Shown here in pieces: positions 47,814-57,935 of a DNA stretch of 64,000 bases. Origin of the DNA: Prevotella sp. (GTDB lineage: Bacteria; Bacteroidota; Bacteroidia; Bacteroidales; Bacteroidaceae); contig JALFCG010000004.1 of assembly GCA_022771265.1 (NCBI GenBank), positions 1-64,000 of the forward strand. The letters run 5' to 3'. The position numbers and the translations under genes were made by a program. The notes under the pieces were generated by a model. It was not told where the DNA came from. It made no database searches and was given only the letters and a program-made list of their open reading frames with translations. The stretch's first letter is position 1, and each line of letters starts with the position of its first letter.

Positions 47814-49130
47814 ATGCTTACACTGAAACTCATTACTGAGGAAACTGACCGCGTGATACGTGGCCTTGAGAAGAAACACTTTGCTGGTGCAAAGGAAGCC
47901 ATCGACAATGTTCTTGCCATTGACAAGCGCCGACGCGAGTCGCAACAACAACTCGACAAGGTGAGGCAAGAGGCAAAGCAGATGGCAGCCAAAATAGGCT
48001 CGCTGATGAAGGAGGGGAAGAAAGAGGAAGCTGAAGAGACAAAGAAGCATGTCGCTGACCTTAAACAGCAGGACAAGACCCTGCAGGAGCAAATGGCAAA
48101 TGCGGAAAGCGAGCTCACAACGCTGCTCTGCCAAATACCTAACATTCCTTACGACGAAGTGCCTGAAGGTGCAGCTGCAGAGGACAACCACGTGGTGAAG
48201 AGCAACCTGAAGGAATGTGACGGAAACGACACCGTCGGCAATTGGAACGTAAACCCGGAAAACAAGGACGCCAAGCTGCCTCACTGGGAGCTGGCAAAGA
48301 AATATAACCTCATCGACTTTGACCTCGGAGTGAAGATAACTGGAGCAGGATTCCCTGTATATATAGGTATGGGAGCACGCCTGCAGCGGGCACTCATCAA
48401 CTTCTTCCTCGACGAGGCTCGCGCCTCCGGATATACTGAGGTGATGCCCCCGACAGTGGTCAACCAAGCCTCGGGCTATGGCACAGGCCAGCTGCCTGAC
48501 AAAGAGGGACAGATGTACCACTGCGAGGTTGACGACCTCTACCTTATTCCTACCGCCGAGGTGCCTGTGACGAACATCTATCGCGATGTCATCCTCGACG
48601 AGAAGGAACTGCCGATAAAGAACTGTGCCTACACGCAGTGTTTCCGTCGTGAGGCAGGCAGCTACGGCAAGGACGTGCGTGGCTTGAACCGCCTGCACGA
48701 GTTCTCAAAGATTGAAATCGTACGCATCGACAAGCCCGAGCACTCCAAGGAGTCGCACAAGGAGATGCTTGCCCATGTAGAGGGACTGCTCAAGAAACTG
48801 GAGCTGCCTTACCGCATCCTGTTGCTCTGCGGTGGCGACCAGTCGTTCACTTCCGCCATTTGCTACGACTTTGAAGTCTATTCTGAGGCACAGGGGCGCT
48901 GGCTTGAAGTTTCGTCGGTCAGCAACTTCGACACCTATCAGGCAAACCGCCTGAAGTGCCGCTATCGCCATGCCGAGGACAAGAAAATTGAGCTTTGCCA
49001 CACCCTCAATGGCTCAGCCCTCGCACTTCCGCGCATCGTTGCCGCCATTCTCGAAGACAACCAGACGCCGGAAGGCATCCGTGTGCCAAAAGCCCTCGTT
49101 CCTTACATGGGATGCGACTTGATAAATTGA
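47814..49130 (+). CDS. serS: Seryl-tRNA synthetase
   Basis: Coiled-coil N-terminus; TEVMPPTVVNQASGYGTGQLP; CFRREAGSYGKDVRGLNRLHEFSKIE; ALPRIVAAILEDNQTPEGIRVPKALVPYMG. Confidence 0.97.
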   Translation: MLTLKLITEETDRVIRGLEKKHFAGAKEAIDNVLAIDKRRRESQQQLDKVRQEAKQMAAKIGSLMKEGKKEEAEETKKHVADLKQQDKTLQEQMANAESELTTLLCQIPNIPYDEVPEGAAAEDNHVVKSNLKECDGNDTVGNWNVNPENKDAKLPHWELAKKYNLIDFDLGVKITGAGFPVYIGMGARLQRALINFFLDEARASGYTEVMPPTVVNQASGYGTGQLPDKEGQMYHCEVDDLYLIPTAEVPVTNIYRDVILDEKELPIKNCAYTQCFRREAGSYGKDVRGLNRLHEFSKIEIVRIDKPEHSKESHKEMLAHVEGLLKKLELPYRILLLCGGDQSFTSAICYDFEVYSEAQGRWLEVSSVSNFDTYQANRLKCRYRHAEDKKIELCHTLNGSALALPRIVAAILEDNQTPEGIRVPKALVPYMGCDLIN

Positions 49131-49154
49131 ACATTGAAGGTTGAATATTGAATA
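49127..49154. repeat. Four in-phase TTGAANN heptads
   Basis: TTGAACA-TTGAAGG-TTGAATA-TTGAATA, starting inside the serS stop region. Confidence 0.9.
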
Positions 49155-49163
49155 TCGTACGAA

Positions 49164-51524
49164 ATGAATAGAATAGTAAGAAAACACCAGTTCTCGGAGA
49201 AGGTATTCCTTTTCGAGGTTGAGGCACCACTGATTGCCAAGAGCCGAAAGGCAGGAAACTTTGTCATCATTAGAGTGGGGAACAAGGGAGAGCGTATGCC
49301 GCTTACCATTGCCGATGCCGACATAGAGAAGGGCACAATAACCATAGTGGTACAGCGTGTGGGACTTTCCTCACAGAAACTATGCTCGCTCAACGAAGGC
49401 GACTATATCACTGACGTCGTGGGACCATTGGGAAATCCGACACATATAGAGAATTTCGGTACAGTCATCTGTGCAGGAGGTGGAGTGGGAGTAGCACCGA
49501 TGCTGCCCATCATCAGAGCACTGAAAGCTGCCGGAAACCGTGTACTCTCCGTAATAGCAGGCCGCTCGCGCGACTTGATTATTCTTGAGGACGAGGTGCG
49601 CGAGAGCAGCGACGAGCTTATTATCATGACCGACGACGGCTCTTACGGGGAAAAGGGCGTTGTCACCGTGGGTATAGAGAAATTCATCCAGCAGGAACAT
49701 ATCGACAAGGTGTTCGCCATCGGCCCTCCTGTCATGATGAAGTTCAGCTGCCTGCTCACACAGAAGTACAACATCCCAACCGACGTTTCCCTCAACACCA
49801 TCATGGTGGACGGAACGGGTATGTGTGGAGCATGCCGACTCACCATCGGAGGCAAGACAAAGTTCGTGTGCATCGACGGACCGGAATTCGACGGAGCTCT
49901 TGTCGATTGGGATGAGATGTTCAAGCGAATGGGAACATTCAAGCGCGAGGAACAAGAGGAAATGGAACACTATACCGACCATCTCTCCGGAGTGACCGAC
50001 AAGCAAGAACCGGAAAAAGAACCGACTGCCGACACTGCCGCAGAAACCAAACGGACTGATACAGAGGAAGAGTCGATAGAGACTCTTACCGATCGCAATG
50101 CCGACTGGCGCAAGGAGGTGCGTGCCGCTATGAAGCCAAAGGAGCGCACTGCCATAAAGCGTGTGCAGATGCCGGAGCTCGACCCTGTATATCGTGCCAC
50201 AACAAGAACTGAGGAGGTGAACAAGGGACTGACGCTCGAAATGGCAATGACGGAGGCGAAGCGTTGTCTCGACTGTGCAAAGCCTACATGTGTGGAAGGC
50301 TGTCCGGTGAACATCAACATACCATCGTTTATCAAGAACATTGAACGTGGAAACATTCTCGGTGCTGCCAAGGTACTGAAGCAGACATCGGCCCTGCCTG
50401 CTGTCTGCGGTCGCGTGTGTCCACAGGAGAAGCAGTGTGAGAGCCGATGCATACACCTGAAGATGAACGAGCCTGCAGTGGCTATTGGCTATCTGGAACG
50501 TTTCGCAGCCGACTACGAGCGCGAGAGCGGACAGATGTCGTTGCCTGAGATAGCTCCTGCCAACGGAATAAAGGTTGCCGTGGTGGGTTCAGGTCCTTCA
50601 GGATTGAGCTTTGCAGGCGACATGGTGAAGCTGGGATACGAAGTCCATGTGTTCGAGGCTCTGCACGAGATTGGCGGAGTGTTGAAATACGGTATTCCTG
50701 AGTTCCGTCTGCCCAACCGGATAGTGGATGTGGAGATAGAGAACCTGAAGAAGATGGGCGTACACTTCCAGACCGACTGTATCGTTGGCAAGACAGTGTC
50801 AGTAGAACAGCTTGAGAACAGCGGTTTCAAGGGAATATTCGTCGGTTCAGGAGCTGGTCTGCCAAACTTCATGAACATCCCTGGAGAAAATGCTATTAAC
50901 ATATTGTCGTCAAACGAGTATCTGACCCGCGTGAACCTGATGGATGCTGCTGACCCATTGTCAGACACTCCTATCAACCTTGGCAAGAAAGTCATAGTGG
51001 TAGGTGGTGGAAACACTGCAATGGACTCTTGCCGAACGGCAAAGCGCCTTGGTGCAGATGTCACTCTCGTATATCGTCGTTCGGAAGAAGAAATGCCGGC
51101 ACGTCTTGAAGAGGTGAAACACGCCAAGGAGGAGGGCATCAACTTCCTCTGTCTGCACAACCCCATCGAGTACAAGGCTGACGAGAAGGGTGCCGTTTGT
51201 CAGGCTGTGCTGCAGGTGATGGAGCTCGGTGAGCCTGACGCATCGGGTCGCCGCAGTCCTGTGCCTGTCGAGGGAAAGACGGTTACTGTGGATGTTGACC
51301 AGGTGATAGTTGCCGTTGGCGTATCGCCAAACCCACTTGTACCGAAGTCTATCGAGGGTCTTGAACTTGGCCGCAAGAACACAATAGCCGTGAACGAACA
51401 AATGCAGAGCTCGCGCCCGACAGTGTTTGCCGGTGGTGACATTGTACGTGGAGGAGCCACCGTCATCCTTGCCATGGGCGACGGCCGCCGTGCAGCAGCT
51501 GCAATGAACGAGAAACTGAAATGA
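49164..51524 (+). CDS. Fused FNR-like (DHOD-B/SudB/NfnA-type) and glutamate synthase small-subunit-like (SudA/NfnB-type) oxidoreductase
   Basis: N-half: MVDGTGMCGACRLTIGGKTKFVCIDGPEFDG. C-half: CLDCAKPTCVEGCPVNINIP...CGRVCPQEKQCESRC and VAVVGSGPSGLSFAGDMVKLGYEVHVFEALHEIGGVLKYGIPEFRLP. Confidence 0.92.
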   Translation: MNRIVRKHQFSEKVFLFEVEAPLIAKSRKAGNFVIIRVGNKGERMPLTIADADIEKGTITIVVQRVGLSSQKLCSLNEGDYITDVVGPLGNPTHIENFGTVICAGGGVGVAPMLPIIRALKAAGNRVLSVIAGRSRDLIILEDEVRESSDELIIMTDDGSYGEKGVVTVGIEKFIQQEHIDKVFAIGPPVMMKFSCLLTQKYNIPTDVSLNTIMVDGTGMCGACRLTIGGKTKFVCIDGPEFDGALVDWDEMFKRMGTFKREEQEEMEHYTDHLSGVTDKQEPEKEPTADTAAETKRTDTEEESIETLTDRNADWRKEVRAAMKPKERTAIKRVQMPELDPVYRATTRTEEVNKGLTLEMAMTEAKRCLDCAKPTCVEGCPVNINIPSFIKNIERGNILGAAKVLKQTSALPAVCGRVCPQEKQCESRCIHLKMNEPAVAIGYLERFAADYERESGQMSLPEIAPANGIKVAVVGSGPSGLSFAGDMVKLGYEVHVFEALHEIGGVLKYGIPEFRLPNRIVDVEIENLKKMGVHFQTDCIVGKTVSVEQLENSGFKGIFVGSGAGLPNFMNIPGENAINILSSNEYLTRVNLMDAADPLSDTPINLGKKVIVVGGGNTAMDSCRTAKRLGADVTLVYRRSEEEMPARLEEVKHAKEEGINFLCLHNPIEYKADEKGAVCQAVLQVMELGEPDASGRRSPVPVEGKTVTVDVDQVIVAVGVSPNPLVPKSIEGLELGRKNTIAVNEQMQSSRPTVFAGGDIVRGGATVILAMGDGRRAAAAMNEKLK

Positions 51525-51889
51525 ACGGACTATATACAATAATGTTGCTCATACTAAGCAATGTCTTTATGACACTTGCTTGGTATGGGCATCTGAAGCT
51601 ACAGGAGACAGGTGCTTCAGCGAAGTGGCCGCTCATCGGGGTGATAGCCTTTTCGTGGGGCATCGCCTTCTTTGAGTATTGTTGTCAGGTTCCAGCCAAC
51701 CGCCTTGGTTTTCAAGGCAATGGCGGACCGTTTAACCTCGTGCAGCTCAAGGTGATACAGGAGTGTGTCAGCCTCGCTGTATTCGCCGTTATCGCCAACA
51801 TACTGTTTCAGGGACAGAACCTGCACTGGAACCACATATTGGCATTCTTCCTGATTATCTGTGCCGTATATCTTGTGTTTATGAAATGA
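51521..51889 (+). CDS. DMT-family small membrane protein (DUF486)
   Basis: LSNVFMTLAWYGHLKL; FEYCCQVPANRLGFQGNGGPFNLVQLKVIQE. Confidence 0.88.
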   Translation: MNGLYTIMLLILSNVFMTLAWYGHLKLQETGASAKWPLIGVIAFSWGIAFFEYCCQVPANRLGFQGNGGPFNLVQLKVIQECVSLAVFAVIANILFQGQNLHWNHILAFFLIICAVYLVFMK

Positions 51890-52632
51890 CAGAAGTGGAG
51901 CGGCGTTTGACGAAAGCCTTCAAGAAGGCAATGGGTCGATTCCGGATTATTGAGGATGGCGACCATATTCTTGTCGGTCTCTCAGGTGGTAAGGACTCAC
52001 TGCTGCTGCTTGAGCTCCTGGCAAAGCGAAGCCGGATAATAAAACCGCAATTCACCGTTGAGGCTGTTCATGTGAGAATGGCAAACGTGCGCTATGAGAC
52101 CTCAACAGACTATCTCTCACGCTTCTGCGAGAATCTTGGCGTAAGGCTACACGTTGTTACCACATCATTTGACGAGACCATACCAACACATAAGCCCAAG
52201 TGCTTCCTTTGCTCATGGCATCGTAGGAAACAGATGTTCAACCTCGCGCAAGAACTTGGCTGCAACAAGATAGCCCTTGGACACCACAACGACGACATAA
52301 TACACACGGCACTGATGAACACCTTCTTCCAAGGCCAATTTTCCACAATGCCTGTCGTATTGAAGATGCGCAAGATGCCGTTGACCATTATCCGGCCTTT
52401 ATGTTTTTGTGAAGAAAGGGATATCAAGGAATATGCAGAACAGAGCAATTATGAAAAACAAGTAAAAATCTGTCCATACGAGAATGACTCCCATCGTGCA
52501 GAGATACGAGAGCTTTACAAAACCATTGAGGGGATGGCTCCTGAGGTAAGGTATTCTATTTGGAATGCCTTGGAGTCGGAAGACAAACTTGTCTCTCCAC
52601 CCGAAGGTCTCGGAGGGAGAGACAAGACATAA
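51886..52632 (+). CDS. ttcA: tRNA 2-thiocytidine biosynthesis protein TtcA-like
   Basis: ILVGLSGGKDSLLLLELL; CFLCSWHRRKQMFNLAQELGCNKIALGHHNDDIIHTALMN; start overlaps the DUF486 stop (ATGA). Confidence 0.9.
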   Translation: MTEVERRLTKAFKKAMGRFRIIEDGDHILVGLSGGKDSLLLLELLAKRSRIIKPQFTVEAVHVRMANVRYETSTDYLSRFCENLGVRLHVVTTSFDETIPTHKPKCFLCSWHRRKQMFNLAQELGCNKIALGHHNDDIIHTALMNTFFQGQFSTMPVVLKMRKMPLTIIRPLCFCEERDIKEYAEQSNYEKQVKICPYENDSHRAEIRELYKTIEGMAPEVRYSIWNALESEDKLVSPPEGLGGRDKT

Positions 52633-53118
52633 TCATTCGTCGTCGTCTTCAACCGGAATGTTGTCGATAGGCAACTGTCGGCTTATGACTGAGTTAAATG
52701 CTATGATAGTCTCGCTTCTTGCAAGACCAAGAGGTTGCAACTTGTCGTGAATGATGTTGAGCAGATGATGGTTATTGACTGCGTAAATCTTTATGAAAAG
52801 GTCGAAGTCGCCTGTCGTATAGTGACATTCCACTACTTCAGGTATCTCATAGAGTTTCTTGACCACAGTGTCAAACTTTTCAGGATTACGAAGGTTAAGA
52901 CCTATGTAAGCGCAGGTTTCATATCCAATTTTCTCTGGGTCGAGAACGAATTGTGACCCTTTAAGTATTCCCATACTTGTCAGTTTCTGAATACGCTGGT
53001 GTATTGCAGCTCCACTGACATTACATGCTCTTGCCACTTCAAGAAAAGGTACTCTTGCATCAGCAGCAATCATTCTCAGGATTTGCTTGTCGAGCTTGTC
53101 AATTTTCTGTATTGCCAT
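52633..53118 (-). CDS. Lrp/AsnC-family transcriptional regulator
   Basis: KIDKLDKQILRMIAADARVPFLEVARACNVSGAAIHQRIQKLTSMGILKGSQFVLDPEKIGY. Confidence 0.94.
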   Translation of the reverse strand: MAIQKIDKLDKQILRMIAADARVPFLEVARACNVSGAAIHQRIQKLTSMGILKGSQFVLDPEKIGYETCAYIGLNLRNPEKFDTVVKKLYEIPEVVECHYTTGDFDLFIKIYAVNNHHLLNIIHDKLQPLGLARSETIIAFNSVISRQLPIDNIPVEDDDE

Positions 53119-53206
53119 TTTATAATTTTCTTATTGGCGACAAAGTTAATGATTTTTCTTGAAAAAACAATGATTTTATAATTAATTTTTTTGTTTTTGC
53201 GAAAAA

Positions 53207-54496
53207 TCAACACTTGTGGGTCATGATATTCAGCACCATATCGTCAGTTGCACGCATTGCGTCGGCACCGATACTTGTCAAGTTATGGATGCTTTTATCA
53301 ACATCGTCGTCAATGATTCCTTCTGCACTGCTTACGCATTTGCCTTCCATTGACAGAAGGGCTGAGAGTATGGCTGTACTTACACCGGAGGAAATCTTGA
53401 GTGCACAGCTTGGTTTCGCGCCGTCACAAATCATTCCTGTAAGGTTGGCTATCATGTTCTTAACAGCATTGCAGACGCGCTGGTAGTCGCCGCCCATAAG
53501 ATATGTAATGCCGCAACTGCTGCCTATGGATGCCACAACACAACCACAAAGAGCTGATAGCTTGCCCAAGCTCTGCTTAATGTATATGGCTGTGAGATGG
53601 CTGAGCGTGAGGGCGCGTATGAGTTCTTCCTCAGTGTTCTCGTTCTCCTTGGCATAGACAGCCACTGGATTAGTGGCGCAGATGCCTTGATTGCCGCTGC
53701 CACTGTTGCTCATGACAGGAATAAGAGCTCCACCCATTCGTGCATCGCAAGCTGAAGCCGTGCGTGCAATGATATGTGAGAAAATGCTTTTACCGAAAAT
53801 ACCTTGAGCTAACGGGCGGTCGATGGTTTTTCCCAGGTTGTGGCCATAGTTGCCGAGTATTGCCTTTCGGGCAGCATTCATGTTGTATTCCTTTGTCTTG
53901 AGGATGAAACGAATCTCGTCGAGTGGGGCTGTAGTCGCGAAATCATACACCATTCTCAGATTAAGCTGTATGTCATCTTCAACATCAGTGCCTTCTGATG
54001 TGTGCTGCTTGTCCAGTATGACTTCTTTGGGAGAGCTGATGTATATGAAATTGGTGTGACTGCCTGCAATGATGGCTGACGAGGTGTTTCCTTCTTCGTC
54101 ACTGCATATTATCTCAACATATAGCTTTTCGGTTATTCCTTCTTTTAGGGCAATGTCGATACATTCCTTTTCAATGTATTGTTTTCCTTCTTCAAGTGAT
54201 TGCGGGGTGAGGTCGCGCAGCACTTCAAGCTGGTATTCCGACTTGCCTATGAGAGCGCCGAGGGCAATGGCAATAGGCAATCCAATCATCCCTGTTCCTG
54301 GAATTCCTACACCCATCGCGTTCTTGAGAATGTTAGCACTAAGAAGAGCTTTGATTTTTTTCGGACGACATCCGAGTGCCTCTGCTGCACGTGCTGTGGC
54401 AAGAGCCACTGCCATCGGTTCGGTGCAACCGATGGCAGGGACTACTTCTTTGTTGAGGAGAGCTATTATGCTCTCACGTATAGTGTTTTCCTGCAT
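53207..54496 (-). CDS. UPF0597/L-cysteine desulfidase family (L-serine dehydratase alpha-like)
   Basis: LLNKEVVPAIGCTEPMAVALATARAAEALG; NSGSGNQGICATNPVAVYA; GMICDGAKPSCALKISSGVSTAILSALLSMEG. Confidence 0.9.
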   Translation of the reverse strand: MQENTIRESIIALLNKEVVPAIGCTEPMAVALATARAAEALGCRPKKIKALLSANILKNAMGVGIPGTGMIGLPIAIALGALIGKSEYQLEVLRDLTPQSLEEGKQYIEKECIDIALKEGITEKLYVEIICSDEEGNTSSAIIAGSHTNFIYISSPKEVILDKQHTSEGTDVEDDIQLNLRMVYDFATTAPLDEIRFILKTKEYNMNAARKAILGNYGHNLGKTIDRPLAQGIFGKSIFSHIIARTASACDARMGGALIPVMSNSGSGNQGICATNPVAVYAKENENTEEELIRALTLSHLTAIYIKQSLGKLSALCGCVVASIGSSCGITYLMGGDYQRVCNAVKNMIANLTGMICDGAKPSCALKISSGVSTAILSALLSMEGKCVSSAEGIIDDDVDKSIHNLTSIGADAMRATDDMVLNIMTHKC

Positions 54497-54499
54497 AGA

Positions 54500-56530
54500 T
54501 TATTTCTTGTAATTATCCAGTCCTTTTTGGAGAAAATCAATATATTTCTGTATGTCTTCGTCGTATGAACGGCTGCCGTTGAGTGGCTTTCCTTCATTGT
54601 CAATAAGTACATAGAATGGCTGGGTATTTGCACCGAACTTTACTCGCTGCAGATAACTCCACTTGTCACCTACGGTGCGCAGTGTACGCTTTTGACCGTT
54701 TTCTGTCACTTCTATTGGTTGAGCCAAAGGTGTCTTGTCGTCAACATACAGTGAAATGAGCACATATTTTTCGTTGAGTACTTGTGCCACTTGTGGGTCA
54801 GTCCAAACGGCTGCTTCCATCTTTCGGCAGTTGACACATCCAAAACCTGTGAAATCAATCATAACTGGGCGACCTTGTGATGCTGCCATCGCCATGCCTT
54901 CCTCAAAGTCGTGCGACTTTGGCTCTACGGAAGCCTTGTGAAGATTGAAGTCCTGGGTATTGATGGGAGGGGCGAAGGCGCTGATTGCCTTAAGCGGTGC
55001 TCCCCAAAGACCTGGTATCATGTAGATTGCGAATGCCATTGAAATCATTCCCAAGAAGAACTGCGGAACATTGGTGCGATTTTCAGGGTTGTCGTGTGGG
55101 AACTTAAGCCATCCGAACAGATAGATGGCAAGAAGACCGAAGATGACAATCCAGAGGCAGAGGAACACCTCACGGTCAAGAATATGCCAACCGTATGCTA
55201 AATCGGCAACCGAGAGGAACTTCAAGGCGAATGCGAGCTCGATGAATCCAAGCACAACCTTTACAACGTTCATCCATCCGCCTGACTTCGGTGCTGACTT
55301 CAGAAGGCTCGGGAACATTGCGAAGAGAGTGAAAGGAATGGCAAGGGCTATTGCGAATCCGAGCATTCCAATGGTCGGTGCAAGTATGCTGCCCTGTGTC
55401 GATACTGCCACAAGCAGGAAGCCGATGATTGGACCTGTGCAGGAGAAAGACACGAGAGTGAGTGTAAACGCCATAAGGAAGATGCTGAGCATTCCGCTGG
55501 TGTTTTCTGACTTCTCGTCAATCTTGTTGCTCCATGAAGAAGGCAGCGTAATCTCGAAAGCTCCGAAGAACGATGCTGCAAAGACTACGAGAAGAAGGCA
55601 GAAGAAGATGTTGAAAATAGCATTTGTGGAAAGTGCGTTGAGCGCGCTTGCACCGAAGAGCATTGTCACTACAAGTCCTAACACAACATAGATGACTACT
55701 ATCGAGATGCCGTAAGTCACTGCCTCGCGGATAGCCTTGGAACGTTCCTTGTTACGCTTGAGGAAGAAGCTGACAGTCATTGGGATAATCGGCCATACGC
55801 ATGGAGTCAGGAGAGCGAGGAATCCACCGGCAAATCCTGCAAGGAAGATGTAGAACAGCGAACTGTCAATAGGGTTGTCCTCATAAGCCTTAAGCTCGTT
55901 GATGACCGGACGATAAAGGTCTGACTCTGCAGTCTCGCCGGCAACCAGGCTGTCGGTTGTTGCAGGAGCTACGGCTGTGGTGTCGGATGTGGTTTCTTCA
56001 GCCACTTCCTTTGCCTCTTTCTCTTGTGTTGAAGCTGCATCTTCTGTCTTTTCCTTTTCCTTGACAGCGGCTACTGCGGGGCTTTTCCCCTTGGCAGTGA
56101 ATGTGACTTCTGTAGGTGGCATGCATGTCTCATCGTTGCATGCTCCATATTCAAGGTAGCAATTGATACTATAATTAGGTTTGGTAAACTTGATTTTTTG
56201 AACAAATGTTACGCTTCCCTCAAAAAATCTCAGTTTCATTCCGAACATATTGTCAAACTGTGAAATCTCGTTTCCCTTAGGAGTAAGTTTTCCAACAATT
56301 TCAACTCCCTCCATGTTTACGGGGTTGAAAGTGGCTGAGATTGGTCCGTCGTTGCCAAGGTTTGTAGAATATACATGCCAACCGGCGTCGATTTTTCCGC
56401 TGAACACGATTTGAGCTTCTTCGCCTTTCAGCATTTCCAATTTTGAAGTGAACTTCACAGGGTCAACCATTTGTGCAAAAGCAGTAATGGTGAGTCCTAA
56501 CAAAAGTAGGATTGATAAAGCTTTTTTCAT
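54500..56530 (-). CDS. Thiol:disulfide interchange protein DsbD-type
   Basis: N-terminal DsbD-alpha domain, 8-TM core (FAGGFLALLTPCVWPIIPMTVSFFLKR), C-terminal thioredoxin domain FTGFGCVNCRKMEAAVWTDPQV. Confidence 0.93.
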   Translation of the reverse strand: MKKALSILLLLGLTITAFAQMVDPVKFTSKLEMLKGEEAQIVFSGKIDAGWHVYSTNLGNDGPISATFNPVNMEGVEIVGKLTPKGNEISQFDNMFGMKLRFFEGSVTFVQKIKFTKPNYSINCYLEYGACNDETCMPPTEVTFTAKGKSPAVAAVKEKEKTEDAASTQEKEAKEVAEETTSDTTAVAPATTDSLVAGETAESDLYRPVINELKAYEDNPIDSSLFYIFLAGFAGGFLALLTPCVWPIIPMTVSFFLKRNKERSKAIREAVTYGISIVVIYVVLGLVVTMLFGASALNALSTNAIFNIFFCLLLVVFAASFFGAFEITLPSSWSNKIDEKSENTSGMLSIFLMAFTLTLVSFSCTGPIIGFLLVAVSTQGSILAPTIGMLGFAIALAIPFTLFAMFPSLLKSAPKSGGWMNVVKVVLGFIELAFALKFLSVADLAYGWHILDREVFLCLWIVIFGLLAIYLFGWLKFPHDNPENRTNVPQFFLGMISMAFAIYMIPGLWGAPLKAISAFAPPINTQDFNLHKASVEPKSHDFEEGMAMAASQGRPVMIDFTGFGCVNCRKMEAAVWTDPQVAQVLNEKYVLISLYVDDKTPLAQPIEVTENGQKRTLRTVGDKWSYLQRVKFGANTQPFYVLIDNEGKPLNGSRSYDEDIQKYIDFLQKGLDNYKK

Positions 56531-56598
56531 TTTTTATATTTTAAGTTTTTTATTTTTTCTTGGAGGATTAGATTCTTTGAGACACACTTGATAACAGT

Positions 56599-56641
56599 AT
56601 TGCCTTTCCTTAGTTTATTAATAAAACAAAGGAAAGGCAAT
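56599..56641. other. Long intergenic stem-loop between dsbD and xth
   Basis: Perfect 13-bp arms ATTGCCTTTCCTT / AAGGAAAGGCAAT, 17-nt AT-rich loop, no T-run directly after. Confidence 0.75.
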
Positions 56642-56696
56642 ATAGGGTATAAATTCTTGCAAAAATTAACTCTTTTAACTGTTTTTGTGCAAAGTG

Positions 56697-57458
56697 TCAA
56701 AAATCTGACAAATCAAGTTCCACAGGGCAATGGTCACTGCCAAAAATTTCCGTGTGAATCTTGGCATCTACTATCATTTTGTCAATTCTGTTAGATGTTA
56801 CAAAATAGTCGATGCGCCAACCAGTGTTTTTCTCACGGGCTCTGAAACGGTAAGACCACCATGAGTACGTCACCTGCTCTGGATAAAGATGCCGGAACGT
56901 GTCGGTGAATCCGCTTTCAAGCCAATGCGAGAATTTTCCTCGTTCCTCGTCGGTGAAACCGGGGTTGCGCCTGTTGGTCTTTGGATTCTTCAGGTCAATT
57001 TCCTGGTGAGCTACATTAAGGTCACCGCAAACGATTACAGGCTTTTTCTCGTCGAGCGCCTTTATGTATGAAAGGAAGTCGTCTTCCCATTGCATGCGAT
57101 AGTCCAGTCGCTTCAACTCGTCTTGCGCATTAGGCACATAAACGGTGACCAGGAAGAATTTGTCCATCTCAAGGGTTATAACCCTGCCTTCGTGGTCGTG
57201 AAGGTCAATGCCTATTCCATAAGTGACGGCAAGTGGCTTGTGGCGTGTGAATATTGCTGTTCCGGAATAACCCTTTTTGTCTGCATAGTTCCAGAATGAT
57301 TCGTAACCGTCGTAAGCAAGGTCCAATTGTCCTGCTTGCATTTTTGTTTCCTGAAGACAAAAGAAATCAGCGTCGAGCTGTTTGAACACTTCACTGAAAC
57401 CCTTACCTTCACAAGCTCTCAGTCCGTTGACATTCCATGAAACAAAGCGCATACCCAT
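56697..57458 (-). CDS. xth: Exodeoxyribonuclease III
   Basis: [72 protein letters not shown]. Confidence 0.95.
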   Translation of the reverse strand: MGMRFVSWNVNGLRACEGKGFSEVFKQLDADFFCLQETKMQAGQLDLAYDGYESFWNYADKKGYSGTAIFTRHKPLAVTYGIGIDLHDHEGRVITLEMDKFFLVTVYVPNAQDELKRLDYRMQWEDDFLSYIKALDEKKPVIVCGDLNVAHQEIDLKNPKTNRRNPGFTDEERGKFSHWLESGFTDTFRHLYPEQVTYSWWSYRFRAREKNTGWRIDYFVTSNRIDKMIVDAKIHTEIFGSDHCPVELDLSDF

Positions 57459-57463
57459 AAAAG

Positions 57464-57934
57464 TTAGAATTTTGCCATTTTGATTGCTACTACGGCACAT
57501 TCGTCTCCCTTGTTGCCGAGTCTTCCCCCGCTACGGTCCTTTGCCTGTTGCTCGTTTTCGCAAGTAAGCAGACCGTAAACAATGGGAGTGTGGCTGGTGG
57601 CGTTAAGCCGTGCTATTCCAGCGGTTACCCCTTCGCAGATATAGTCAAAATGCGGTGTTTCTCCACGAATGACACATCCAAGGATAATCACGGCGTCGAA
57701 ACCGTCGTTCAGCGTCATCTGGTGTGCTCCATAGATGAGTTCGAAACTGCCTGGAACGGTTTTCACGTGGATATTCTCCGGGATTGCTCCATGTTTCTCA
57801 AGGGTGCTAACGCATCCGTCGAGCAATGCTCCGGTGATTTCGCTGTTCCATTCAGAAACAACGATACCGAAGCACATGTTGCTCGCATCGGGCACGTTGG
57901 CCAGATTATAGTCCGAAAGGTTTTTTGTAGCCAT
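57464..57934 (-). CDS. ribH: 6,7-dimethyl-8-ribityllumazine synthase
   Basis: [73 protein letters not shown]. Confidence 0.97.
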   Translation of the reverse strand: MATKNLSDYNLANVPDASNMCFGIVVSEWNSEITGALLDGCVSTLEKHGAIPENIHVKTVPGSFELIYGAHQMTLNDGFDAVIILGCVIRGETPHFDYICEGVTAGIARLNATSHTPIVYGLLTCENEQQAKDRSGGRLGNKGDECAVVAIKMAKF

Positions 57935-57935
57935 T

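Noticed and set aside
47766-48698. 310-aa minus-strand ORF
   Set aside because: Antisense to serS; composition typical of shadow ORFs.
49380-50456. 358-aa minus-strand ORF
   Set aside because: Lies antisense to the fused oxidoreductase gene, whose motifs are unambiguous. The antisense translation is Cys/His-rich with no family signature, so it is a shadow ORF.
51763-51885. N-terminal extension of ttcA
   Set aside because: Overlaps DUF486 coding sequence; the conserved start is the ATGA-coupled ATG at 51886.
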